DNA from: SHZI01 sp040080965
Lineage (GTDB): Bacteria > Pseudomonadota > Gammaproteobacteria > Steroidobacterales > GCA-2729495
Direction: 5' to 3'
DNA length: 64,000 nt
NCBI GenBank assembly: GCA_040080965.1
Contig: JBEBHH010000003.1
Span: 132,565 to 196,564, forward strand
The position numbers were made by a program, and so were the translations under genes. This document shows positions 37,252 through 44,788 of this stretch, piece after piece. A model generated the notes under the pieces. It was not told the origin of the DNA. It ran no database searches and was given only the letters and a program-made list of their open reading frames with translations. Positions within the stretch are counted from its first letter, which is position 1, and the number at the start of each line of letters is the position of its first letter.

Positions 37252-38865
37252 ATGGAGCCCACTGACCCCACCCCCCGGCTTGACCGCCGGGAACTCCTCA
37301 CGGCTGCCGCGGGCCTGGCGGCTGCCGCCGGGCTGACCGGCGTGGCCCCGCCCGCCGCGGCGGCCCGCCGCGTGTCGTCCCCTGCCTGGCCCTACGACAG
37401 CTTCCGGGATTACATCCAGGCTCTCGAGGACCATGGCTTGTTGCTGCGCGTCCCGCGACTTGACCAGGACCGGTACGAGATGACTGCGCTCACCTATCGC
37501 CTCATCGACGAGTTCGGGTGGCAGGGCGCGCCGGCCCTGCTGGCCGAGGAGGTCAGGCAGGACGGGCGGTGGATGCAGGGGCCAGTGGTCACCAATCACC
37601 AGGGCCATTGGGACACCGAGGCCATCATCTGGGGCCGGGAGCCGGTGGCGGGTCACCCCATCGAGACCTATCGCGGGATGCTGGGGCACTGCACGGACCT
37701 CATCACGCGAGGCGGCGGCAAGCTGCCGGTCATTCCGCCCCGTCCGTTGCAGGCGGCGGCAGCCCCGGTGAAGGAGATCGTTCTCCGTGGCGACCAGGTG
37801 AACCTGCTGGACTTTGCCTTCCTCAAGTCCAACCCGGGGGATTCCGGCCGGTACATCAACACCGGTTCGGTATTCACCAGCGATCCGGAGCTCGGCCAGA
37901 ACTTCGGCACGTACCGTTGCGAGATCAAGGGCCCCCGCCGCCTGGGCGTAAATTCAGAGGAGAACCAGACCGGCTGGAAGATGCTCACGAAGAAGATCGA
38001 GCGCGGCGAAAAGCGTTGCCCGGTTTCCATCGTGCTGGGCCAGGATCCGCTGACCTGGGTCGTGAGCTCGTCGCCGCTGTCCAAGGGCGGTGCCGATGAA
38101 CTGGCAATCGCTGGCGGGCTCCGGGGCAAGGCGGTGGACGTCGTGAAGTGCGAGACCAACGATTTCCTCGTGCCGGCGCACGCGGAGATCGTGATCGAAG
38201 GCGACATCCTGCTGGACCAGCTCGAGCCCGAGGGGCCCTTCGGCGAGATGTACGGTTACCTCGGGGCGAAGAAGGAGCGCAACTTCGTCATGGACGTGAC
38301 CTGCGTGACCCACCGGCGGAAGCCCTGGGTACTGAATCACTACACTGGCGTCACCCGGGGGTACTGCACGGCGCCGCTCGAGGCCTTTGCGTTCTACCGG
38401 ATCAGGAAGGCCATTCCCGACGCCGTGGCCTTCCACTCCCCGGTCGGCCTCACCGGCTACGGATTCCTCGCGATCGACAAGAAGCGACCCGGCCACGGGC
38501 TGGAACTAGGCAAGCAGCTGACGGCGATCATGGGCAGGAACAAGATCTGCGTCGTGGTGGACCGGGACGTGGATGTCCTCAACGAGGAGGAAGTCCTCCA
38601 GGCTGTCGGCGCCCGGTGGCAGCCCTACCCGGCCTCCGCCATAACCCCGGAAGCGAAGGGTAACCCGCTGGACCCGAGCCTCCGGAAGCGGCCCCTGAGC
38701 AGCAACATCGTCATCGACGCCACGAAGCAGTGGCCGGAAGAGGGTGGGCCCTCCATCTACCCGGAGCGCAATCGGGACCTGTTAACCCGCCTGGCGCCGG
38801 ATTCGTGGCAGCTTGTCGACGGGAACTGGGACCGCTACCTGAAGTACTGGAAGCGGAACAGCTAG
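37252..38865 (+). CDS. UbiD-family decarboxylase-like protein with Tat-type leader
   Basis: A 537-residue member of the prenyl-FMN-dependent UbiD/Fdc family. The catalytic Arg-Glu-Glu set is visible as R222 (GTYRCEIKG) and E327/E332 (EGPFGEMYGY). The substrate is unknown. The unusual part is the N-terminus from ATG 37252: a twin arginine at 12-13 (LDRRELLTAAAG), a hydrophobic Ala-rich stretch and an Ala-rich cleavage-like site (VAPPAAAARR), i.e. a Tat signal. UbiD enzymes are normally cytoplasmic. An upstream start at 37198 is possible but would bury the leader. No UbiX (prenyl-FMN synthase) lies in the window. The flanking genes are the cytochrome cassette and yqhA. Confidence 0.85.
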   Translation: MEPTDPTPRLDRRELLTAAAGLAAAAGLTGVAPPAAAARRVSSPAWPYDSFRDYIQALEDHGLLLRVPRLDQDRYEMTALTYRLIDEFGWQGAPALLAEEVRQDGRWMQGPVVTNHQGHWDTEAIIWGREPVAGHPIETYRGMLGHCTDLITRGGGKLPVIPPRPLQAAAAPVKEIVLRGDQVNLLDFAFLKSNPGDSGRYINTGSVFTSDPELGQNFGTYRCEIKGPRRLGVNSEENQTGWKMLTKKIERGEKRCPVSIVLGQDPLTWVVSSSPLSKGGADELAIAGGLRGKAVDVVKCETNDFLVPAHAEIVIEGDILLDQLEPEGPFGEMYGYLGAKKERNFVMDVTCVTHRRKPWVLNHYTGVTRGYCTAPLEAFAFYRIRKAIPDAVAFHSPVGLTGYGFLAIDKKRPGHGLELGKQLTAIMGRNKICVVVDRDVDVLNEEEVLQAVGARWQPYPASAITPEAKGNPLDPSLRKRPLSSNIVIDATKQWPEEGGPSIYPERNRDLLTRLAPDSWQLVDGNWDRYLKYWKRNS

Positions 38866-38893
38866 TCAGGCAGACCGGGCCAGAGGCGCAGGC

Positions 38894-39532
38894 TCAGTGC
38901 GCCGGCGCCGCCTTGCTCCCGTGGGCCATCATCAGCCGGTCCGTCCAGGCGATGCCGATCGCCGACAGGATGAAGATGCTGTGGATCAGGGTCTGCCACA
39001 TGACGCCATCGAAGGTCACCGTCGTGCAGGCCTTGAGATTCGACCCCAGTTCGATGCCAGCCTGAACAGCACTCATCCCCGCGGGAGTGCTGCAGAGGGG
39101 CAGCCCCCCCAGGGAGCCGGCCTCGATGAAGGTCTTCAGCAGGTGGATCGAACTGATGCCGATGATCGCCATGGCCAGCTTCACCTTCAGCACCGAGGCA
39201 TTTACGTGGCTCAGCCATTCCGGCTGGTCGGGATGGCCCTGGAGATTCAGCCGGGAGACGAAGGTTTCGTAGCCGCCGACGATGACCATCATCAGCAGGT
39301 TGGAGATCATCACCACGTCGATCAGGCCGAGCACCACCAGCATGATGGACTGCTCGGTCAGGGACGCCGCGTCCGTGATCAGGTGCAGGAGTTCCTTGCC
39401 GAACAGGAACACGTAGACGCACTGGGCCAGGATCAGGCCCAGGTACAGCGGCAGCTGGATCCAGCGGGAGGCGAAGATCAGGGTGGACAGCGGGCCCGGG
39501 CCCTGATTCGTGGCGGGTGCGACATTCGGCAT
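38894..39532 (-). CDS. YqhA/UPF0114 family membrane protein
   Basis: A 212-residue inner-membrane protein of the YqhA family (function unknown). Hydrophobic segments include WIQLPLYLGLILAQCVYVFL, IMLVVLGLIDVVMISNLLMM and MAIIGISSIHLLKTF. The conserved block VGGYETFVSRL is present. AGGAA lies about eight bases before ATG 39532. It is divergent from the exported methyltransferase-like gene, 67 bases apart. Compared with the roughly 165-residue E. coli protein it has an extra loop with two cysteines (GGLPLCSTPAG, NLKACTTV). Confidence 0.88.
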   Translation of the reverse strand: MPNVAPATNQGPGPLSTLIFASRWIQLPLYLGLILAQCVYVFLFGKELLHLITDAASLTEQSIMLVVLGLIDVVMISNLLMMVIVGGYETFVSRLNLQGHPDQPEWLSHVNASVLKVKLAMAIIGISSIHLLKTFIEAGSLGGLPLCSTPAGMSAVQAGIELGSNLKACTTVTFDGVMWQTLIHSIFILSAIGIAWTDRLMMAHGSKAAPAH

Positions 39533-39599
39533 GGAGGGGTTCCTGGAAACGGGTTCGCCTTATACTGCCGCATTCCGCCTCTATCAGGAGCGATTCCCC

Positions 39600-40382
39600 A
39601 TGCGTCATTTTCTCCGTGCCCTGTCCGTGGTTGCCCTTGCTGCTGCAGCACATTCGCCCGCTGCCATTGCCCAGTTCATGCCCGAGAAGCTCTCGCCCAT
39701 CGGCGAGAAGATCGAGGCGGCGATGAAGAGCGATATCCGGCCCGCCGAGGACAAGGCGCGGGATGCCGAGCGCAAGCCGCGCCAGACCCTGGAGTTCTTC
39801 GGCCTCAAGGACGACATGCGGGTCGTCGAACTGATCCCGGCTGGCGGCTACTTCACGAAGATCCTCGGGCAGGTTCTGGCCGACAAGGGCGAGCTGTACG
39901 TCGCCATCGGCACGACCCGGCTCGAGCCCGTCCTGAAGTCCACGCCGGCCCTCGCGAAGGTCAAGGTCGCCCAGACCGACGCGAAGATGGCGCCGGCGCC
40001 CGGCAAGATGGGCCTGTTCGACCTCGGCGATTTCTCCCTCGGCGTGAAGGACGCGGACCTCGTGCTGACCTTCCGCAATTACCACAACCTGACGCCCACC
40101 GCCCGGGCCAGCCTGGACCGCGCCGTCTTTGCGGCGCTCAAGTCCGGCGGCCACTACGGCATCCTGGACCACACCCGGCGGCACAACGAGCCGGAGACCA
40201 GCGAGAACTGGCGGCGCGTGGACCCGGTGCTGGTCATCAAGGAAGTCCAGGCCGCCGGCTTCGTGCTCGAGGATTTCTCGGGCATCCACTACACGCCGGA
40301 CGACGAGCTGCGGTACGAAGTAGGCCGCAAGTCGGTCACCGGCAACACCGACCGGTTCGTGCTGCGCTTCCGGAAGCCCTGA
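39600..40382 (+). CDS. Exported SAM-methyltransferase-like protein
   Basis: A 260-residue protein with a clear signal peptide (LRALSVVALAAAAHSPAAIA). The mature part has a class I methyltransferase-like fold (COG4798 type): RVVELIPAGGYFTKIL stands where the SAM-binding glycine loop lies, and DLVLTFRNYHNLTP follows. AGGAG lies nine bases before ATG 39600, and TATACT at 39561-39566 is a possible -10. Periplasmic methyltransferases would lack obvious SAM, so an altered function or ligand is possible. The peptidase gene follows 17 bases downstream. Function unproven. Confidence 0.8.
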   Translation: MRHFLRALSVVALAAAAHSPAAIAQFMPEKLSPIGEKIEAAMKSDIRPAEDKARDAERKPRQTLEFFGLKDDMRVVELIPAGGYFTKILGQVLADKGELYVAIGTTRLEPVLKSTPALAKVKVAQTDAKMAPAPGKMGLFDLGDFSLGVKDADLVLTFRNYHNLTPTARASLDRAVFAALKSGGHYGILDHTRRHNEPETSENWRRVDPVLVIKEVQAAGFVLEDFSGIHYTPDDELRYEVGRKSVTGNTDRFVLRFRKP

Positions 40383-40399
40383 GCCGGACTCCGCCCGCC

Positions 40400-42676
40400 A
40401 TGCGCGGCGCCGCGGTCCCGCTCCTGCTGTTGCTGGCGGCGACCGCCGGCGCGGAGAAGCTGACGCTGGAGCGCCTCTTCAGCGCGCCGGACCTGTCCGG
40501 CGCCAGCCTGCGTGCGCCCCAGGTCTCGCCGGACGGGCGCCTGGTCACCTACCTGCGGGGCAAGTCGACCGACCCGGGCCAGCTGGATCTCTGGGCCTGG
40601 GACGTCCGGGCCCGCCGGCACCGGGTCCTCGTGGACTCCGCCGTGCTCGCGCCCGGGGAGCGGGCGTTGTCCGCCGAGGAGGAGGGGCGCCGGGAACGGC
40701 AGCGCAGCGCCGCGTTCTCCGGCATCGTCGAGTACCAGTTCTCCCGGGACTCCCGCCGGCTGCTCGTGCCACTCGCCGGCGACATCTGGGTCTACGACCT
40801 GCGCGCGCCGCCGGCCCGGGCGGTGCGCCGCATCACCGAGACGGACGCCTGGGAGACGGACGCCCGGCTGTCGCCCGGCGGGCGCTACGTGAGCTTCGTG
40901 CGCGACCGGAACCTGGTCATCCACGATCTCCAGACCGGCCGGGAGCGGCCAGTGACGACGGGGGCGGCGGGAGCCGTCAGCTTCGCCACGGCCGAGTTCG
41001 TCGCCCAGGAGGAGATGGGACGCAGCACGGGCTACTGGTGGTCGCCCGACGACACGCGCATCGCGTACACGCGGGTGGACGAGTCGCCGGTTGCGGAGGT
41101 CGAGCGCTTCCAGATCAACGCGGACAGCGTGCAGGTGATCCGCCAGCGCTATCCCGCCGCCGGCACCCGCAACGCGCTGGTCGAGCTGTTCGTCACGGCG
41201 CTCGATGGGAGCGCGCCCGTGCGCGTGGACCTGGGTCCCGATCCCGACATCTACCTGGCCCGGGTCGACTGGTTTCCCGACGGCAGTACGCTGGCGGTGC
41301 AGCGCCAGAGCCGGGACCAGAAGACGCTGACGTTGCTCGCCGCCGACCCGGCAACCGGCGCCACGCGGGAACTCCTGACCGAGCGGAGCGCGGCGTGGGT
41401 GACCCTCAACGACGAGCTCACCTTCCTCGAGGCGTCGGGCCAGTTCATCTGGGCCTCCAGCCGCAGCGGCTTCCGGCACCTCTACCTGTACGCCCGCGAC
41501 GGCACGCTGGTGCGGCCCCTCACGGCCGGCGCGTGGAACGTCGTCGGCGACGGCGGCCGGCGCGCCCTCAAGGGCGTGGACGAGAAGCGCGGCCTGGTGT
41601 ACTTCACCGCCAGCGCGGAGAGCCCGCTGGAACGCCACCTGTACTCCGTTTCCCTGCCGGACCCGGCCCCGGACCCGACGCAGGGCCTGCGCCGCCTGAC
41701 GGCGGAGCCAGGCTGGCACTCGGTGACCATGCCGGAAGGCGCGCAGGTGTTTCTCGATACCTGGTCCACGCCCGAGCGGCCGCCCTCGGTGACGTTCCGG
41801 GAGGCATCCGGGAAGACGGCGACGGTGCTGGTGCCGAACGAGCTGGATGCCGGGCACCCTTATGCTCCGTACCTCGACGAGCACGTGCCGACGGAGTTCG
41901 GCACGATCCGGGCTGCCAGCGGCGAGGAACTGCATTACCAGATCAACAGGCCGCGCGTGCTGGAGCCCGGGCGCCGCTACCCGGTGATCGTGGACGTCTA
42001 CGGCGGCCCGGAGTCCCAGAGCGTCCGCCGCGCCTGGCCGAGTTCCGCGCGCAGCAACGCCGGCTTCTTCCACCAGTACCTGGTCCAGCAGGGCTACGTG
42101 GTGTTCAGCCTCGACAATCGCGGCACCGGTTACCGGGGTACCGCCTTCGAGACGGCGCTCCACCGGCAGATGGGTTCGGTGGAAGTGGAGGACCAGGTGC
42201 GCGGCGTCGAATTCCTGAAGACGCTGCCCTACGTCGACGGGGACCGCATCGGCATCTTCGGCTGGAGCTACGGGGGCTACATGGCCCTGATGTGCGCCCT
42301 GCAGGCGCCCGATGCGTTTGCCGCGGCCGTTGCCGGCGCGCCGGTCACGGACTGGCGGCTGTACGACACCCACTACACCGAGCGCTACATGGGCACGCCC
42401 GGGGACAATCCGGCGGGCTACGCGGCGGCAACGGTGATGACCCACGCCGGCGGGCTCAGCGCTCCGCTGCTCGTCATCCACGGCATGGCCGACGACAACG
42501 TGCTGTTCACCAACAGCACGGCGCTCTTCAAGCGCCTGCAGGACCTGGGCAAGCCCTTCGACATCATGGCCTACCCCGGCAGCAAGCACGGCCTGCTGCG
42601 CGTGCCCGGTACCGGCCGGCATGCCTACGAGACGATCGTTCGGTTCTTCGACGAGAAGTTGGCGCCGCGGAACTGA
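40400..42676 (+). CDS. Dipeptidyl-peptidase IV-type serine peptidase (S9 family)
   Basis: A 758-residue exported peptidase with signal peptide (AAVPLLLLLAATAGA). An N-terminal propeller domain (about residues 30-510) has the DPP-IV substrate motif QEEMGRSTGYWWSPDD. The alpha/beta-hydrolase domain has the nucleophile Ser623 in GWSYGGYM, aspartates 698-699 in GMADDNVLF and His730 in SKHGLLR, so the triad is intact. It removes Xaa-Pro (or Xaa-Ala) dipeptides from peptides in the periplasm. The open frame extends far upstream, but only ATG 40400 gives a signal peptide. Confidence 0.94.
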   Translation: MRGAAVPLLLLLAATAGAEKLTLERLFSAPDLSGASLRAPQVSPDGRLVTYLRGKSTDPGQLDLWAWDVRARRHRVLVDSAVLAPGERALSAEEEGRRERQRSAAFSGIVEYQFSRDSRRLLVPLAGDIWVYDLRAPPARAVRRITETDAWETDARLSPGGRYVSFVRDRNLVIHDLQTGRERPVTTGAAGAVSFATAEFVAQEEMGRSTGYWWSPDDTRIAYTRVDESPVAEVERFQINADSVQVIRQRYPAAGTRNALVELFVTALDGSAPVRVDLGPDPDIYLARVDWFPDGSTLAVQRQSRDQKTLTLLAADPATGATRELLTERSAAWVTLNDELTFLEASGQFIWASSRSGFRHLYLYARDGTLVRPLTAGAWNVVGDGGRRALKGVDEKRGLVYFTASAESPLERHLYSVSLPDPAPDPTQGLRRLTAEPGWHSVTMPEGAQVFLDTWSTPERPPSVTFREASGKTATVLVPNELDAGHPYAPYLDEHVPTEFGTIRAASGEELHYQINRPRVLEPGRRYPVIVDVYGGPESQSVRRAWPSSARSNAGFFHQYLVQQGYVVFSLDNRGTGYRGTAFETALHRQMGSVEVEDQVRGVEFLKTLPYVDGDRIGIFGWSYGGYMALMCALQAPDAFAAAVAGAPVTDWRLYDTHYTERYMGTPGDNPAGYAAATVMTHAGGLSAPLLVIHGMADDNVLFTNSTALFKRLQDLGKPFDIMAYPGSKHGLLRVPGTGRHAYETIVRFFDEKLAPRN

Positions 42677-42701
42677 GGGGCGCCAGCCGTGCAGGGCGAC
42701 G

Positions 42702-43904
42702 CTAGCCGCCGGTCAGCACCCTCGACCACCCCAGCTCGAACCGCAGTGACACCACCCAGGCGTCGTCGAGCGCCGGGTCGTTGCCCGGGTTGATCACGTA
42801 TTGCACGTCGGGCTGCAGCGTCAGCCAGTCGGTGATCGGCGCCCGCCAGGTGAGCTCGAGGGTGGTCTCGTGGCTGTCGGTCTGCAGGCCGTCGAGCTGG
42901 CGGCTGTCCTCGAACCCGTCCCCCGCGAGGCCGATGGCCACCGCCAGGCCGAGCTCGTCGTCCGGCCGCGCTGCCAGGAATCCCGCCAGGCTCGCGCCGA
43001 AGCCGACGTAGGTGTCATAGGGATTGAAGCGCTCCTCGGCCTGTCCCACCCGGAGGAACGCGGCGGCCGACGCCGACTCGCCCCGCCAGACCGTCCGGTC
43101 GGCGAACGCGTACCAGCCCTCGTTGCCGTCGTCCTGCGGCCCTTCCGGAGCCGTGAGTGGGGAGAAATCTGCCGTGTAAACCCAGGCGCCGGCGGCGACC
43201 TTGCGCCAGTCGCCGCCGCTCCAGCCGATCTCGGCCACGACCAGCGCGCCGTCGTCGTCGGAGAGGTCAATCTCGTTGCTCCCGGGATCGTCCGGGTCGC
43301 CGGGCACGCCGTCGAGGACGACGAACTGGCCGTAGCCGCCGGTGCCCCAGGCGGTGCGGACGCGGAAGGCCAGTGAGGTCACGGGGAAGATGGACGGGCC
43401 GTTCAGTCCGCTCTGGCTGAAGTCCGTGCCGATGCCGTGGGCCGAATTGATGAACAGGCCGCCGGTCTCGGTGGCATCGAATTCCGAATTGAGGTCGTAG
43501 AGGCCGAGTCGGAGCGACACGCTGTCGTCGTCCCGCGGCGCCCAGTCCAGCCAGGCTTCGAAGAGGCGCCAGGCGCCGGGCGCGTCGATGTTGCTCACGA
43601 CGTGGCTGTCGCCCACGTACTCGGCGCTGAACTCGTTGGAATTGTTGTGGAGCCCGTACAGGAAGCCGGACAGGCCCGGGATGCCAAAGATGCTGCCCCG
43701 GTCTGCCGTGATCTGCAGGTCCAGGTTGTCCAGGTAAGTGCCCCCGGTCTGCACGCCCCCCGACAGGTTGCTGATCGGCTCACCGGTGTAGACGGCGTCG
43801 AAGGTGACGCCGGGTGACCCGGACTGGGCCATCAGCAACCGGGGCGTGAGTACAAGGACTAGAACCGGCAGAAGGACCGGAACGGGACGAAAAAACGGGG
43901 ACAA
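42702..43904 (-). CDS. OprB-like carbohydrate-selective porin
   Basis: A 400-residue outer-membrane barrel protein. The signal peptide is long and hydrophobic (PVLLPVLVLVLTPRLLMAQ). OprB-type features include YTGEPISNLSGGVQTGGTYLDNLDL at the start (quoted in part), LFEAWLDWAP, LRLGLYDLNSEFDATETGGLFINS and the strand pattern up to the C-terminus. It starts with TTG at 43904, supported by AGGAG at about seven bases upstream and the absence of any better codon. OprB porins admit sugars; no sugar pathway is nearby. The final residues (LTGG) do not end in the usual aromatic residue. Confidence 0.86.
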   Translation of the reverse strand: MSPFFRPVPVLLPVLVLVLTPRLLMAQSGSPGVTFDAVYTGEPISNLSGGVQTGGTYLDNLDLQITADRGSIFGIPGLSGFLYGLHNNSNEFSAEYVGDSHVVSNIDAPGAWRLFEAWLDWAPRDDDSVSLRLGLYDLNSEFDATETGGLFINSAHGIGTDFSQSGLNGPSIFPVTSLAFRVRTAWGTGGYGQFVVLDGVPGDPDDPGSNEIDLSDDDGALVVAEIGWSGGDWRKVAAGAWVYTADFSPLTAPEGPQDDGNEGWYAFADRTVWRGESASAAAFLRVGQAEERFNPYDTYVGFGASLAGFLAARPDDELGLAVAIGLAGDGFEDSRQLDGLQTDSHETTLELTWRAPITDWLTLQPDVQYVINPGNDPALDDAWVVSLRFELGWSRVLTGG

Positions 43905-43931
43905 TCGACGACTCCTGCCGGAACGCGGGAC

Positions 43932-43961
43932 AATCTACCAACTCCCGTTGAAGGTCCTCAA
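43932..43961 (-). promoter_or_regulatory. Predicted oprB-like porin promoter
   Basis: Minus strand -35 TTGAGG (43956-43961) and -10 TAGATT (43932-43937), spacer 18 bases, ending 27 bases before the TTG start. The spacer includes GACCTTCAAC followed by GTTG four bases later, the same half-site as the MerR-type operator at 16543. Confidence 0.5.
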
Positions 43962-43964
43962 CCC

Positions 43965-44474
43965 GTGACCATCGTCCTGACCACTCAGCGCCTCACAGTG
44001 CGTCAATTCACCACAGCCGATGCCGCGGACCTGCAAGTGATCTGCGGTGACCGACGCACGATGCGGTACGTGGGAGACGGCATGGTCCTGTCCCGTGCGC
44101 GTTGCGCCCAATGGATCGGGGAATCCCTCGCGGACTACGTTGCCCGGGGCTACGGGGCGTGGGCGCTGCAGGTGGAAGGCGAGGCGAGCCTGGCGGGCTA
44201 TTGCGGCATTGTCACCGCGCGCCGACGCGCCGACCCGGAAATCATCTACGCGCTGCGCCTGTCGCTGTGGGGCAGGGGTCTCGCCAGTGAACTCGTGCCG
44301 GCGCTGCTGGCCTACGGCTTTGGGAATTGCGGACTGCCGCGGCTGGTTGCCACCGTCCGCCCGGAGAATCTCGCGTCAGTGCGGGTCCTGGAGAAGGCCG
44401 GCATGAATTGCGCGGGAGAGGAATTGGGCCCCGAGGGCATCCTGATGCTGATCTACGCCCTGGACGCGGCGTAG
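43965..44474 (+). CDS. GNAT family N-acetyltransferase
   Basis: A 169-residue acetyltransferase of the RimJ/RimL-like GNAT type: TTQRLTVRQFTTADAADL at the start, a central RDP-like region and the acetyl-CoA-binding segment around SLWGRGLASELVPALLAYGF, then ENLASVRVLEKAGM. It starts with GTG 43965, and the substrate is unknown. Its TAG stop lies at the edge of a long palindrome. Confidence 0.88.
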   Translation: MTIVLTTQRLTVRQFTTADAADLQVICGDRRTMRYVGDGMVLSRARCAQWIGESLADYVARGYGAWALQVEGEASLAGYCGIVTARRRADPEIIYALRLSLWGRGLASELVPALLAYGFGNCGLPRLVATVRPENLASVRVLEKAGMNCAGEELGPEGILMLIYALDAA

Positions 44475-44555
44475 AAGCGAAAAAGGGGACAGATTTATTT
44501 GTCCGGGACCCCAGGGGTCCCGGACAAATAAATCTGTCCCCTTTTTCGCTCCTAC
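44471..44555. repeat. Long REP-like palindrome between convergent genes
   Basis: A perfect 37-bp inverted repeat (44476-44512 and 44514-44550) with a single central base. The arms begin AGCGAAAAAGGGGACAGATT. Flanking it are GTAGAAGCG and CGCTCCTAC (reverse complement GTAGGAGCG). These termini supply the TAG stops of the GNAT gene (44472-44474) and of the small ORF on the other strand (44552-44554). It should also act as a bidirectional terminator. The GGGGACAGATTTATTT type of palindrome is frequent in genomes of this kind and is associated with REP-type mobility. Confidence 0.9.
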
Positions 44556-44764
44556 TCCTCCGGCTCGCCTTCCACGTTCCACTTTTCCCGGTGGGCCTGC
44601 TCAGCCTGCTGGCGCACGCCCTCGTGCCGGCGCTGGAGCAGGAGCGTGGAGGGATCACAGACCCGGGCGCGGAGAATGCCGAGGTCGACAGCGGCGTCGA
44701 AAAGGCTGGGATACCAGGTCCGCCAGTTCGGCAGAAGGGCCTCCACCTGTTCGCGAAGATTCAT
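44552..44764 (-). CDS. Small hypothetical protein upstream of the palindrome
   Basis: A 70-residue, charged protein (MNLREQVEALLPNWRTWYPS, then a Gln/Arg/Glu-rich C-terminus). I do not recognise it. It sits 24 bases downstream of hrpB on the same strand, with GGGACGCC before its ATG, so it may be translated with hrpB. The stop lies at the palindrome edge. It could be a conserved small protein or a chance ORF. Confidence 0.5.
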   Translation of the reverse strand: MNLREQVEALLPNWRTWYPSLFDAAVDLGILRARVCDPSTLLLQRRHEGVRQQAEQAHREKWNVEGEPEE

Positions 44765-44788
44765 GGCGTCCCGACTCTACACCACGAT

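Noticed and set aside
38897..40399. Upstream extension of the peptidase frame (ORF from 38897)
   Set aside because: It would overlap yqhA and the methyltransferase-like gene. The signal peptide beginning at 40400 marks the real start.
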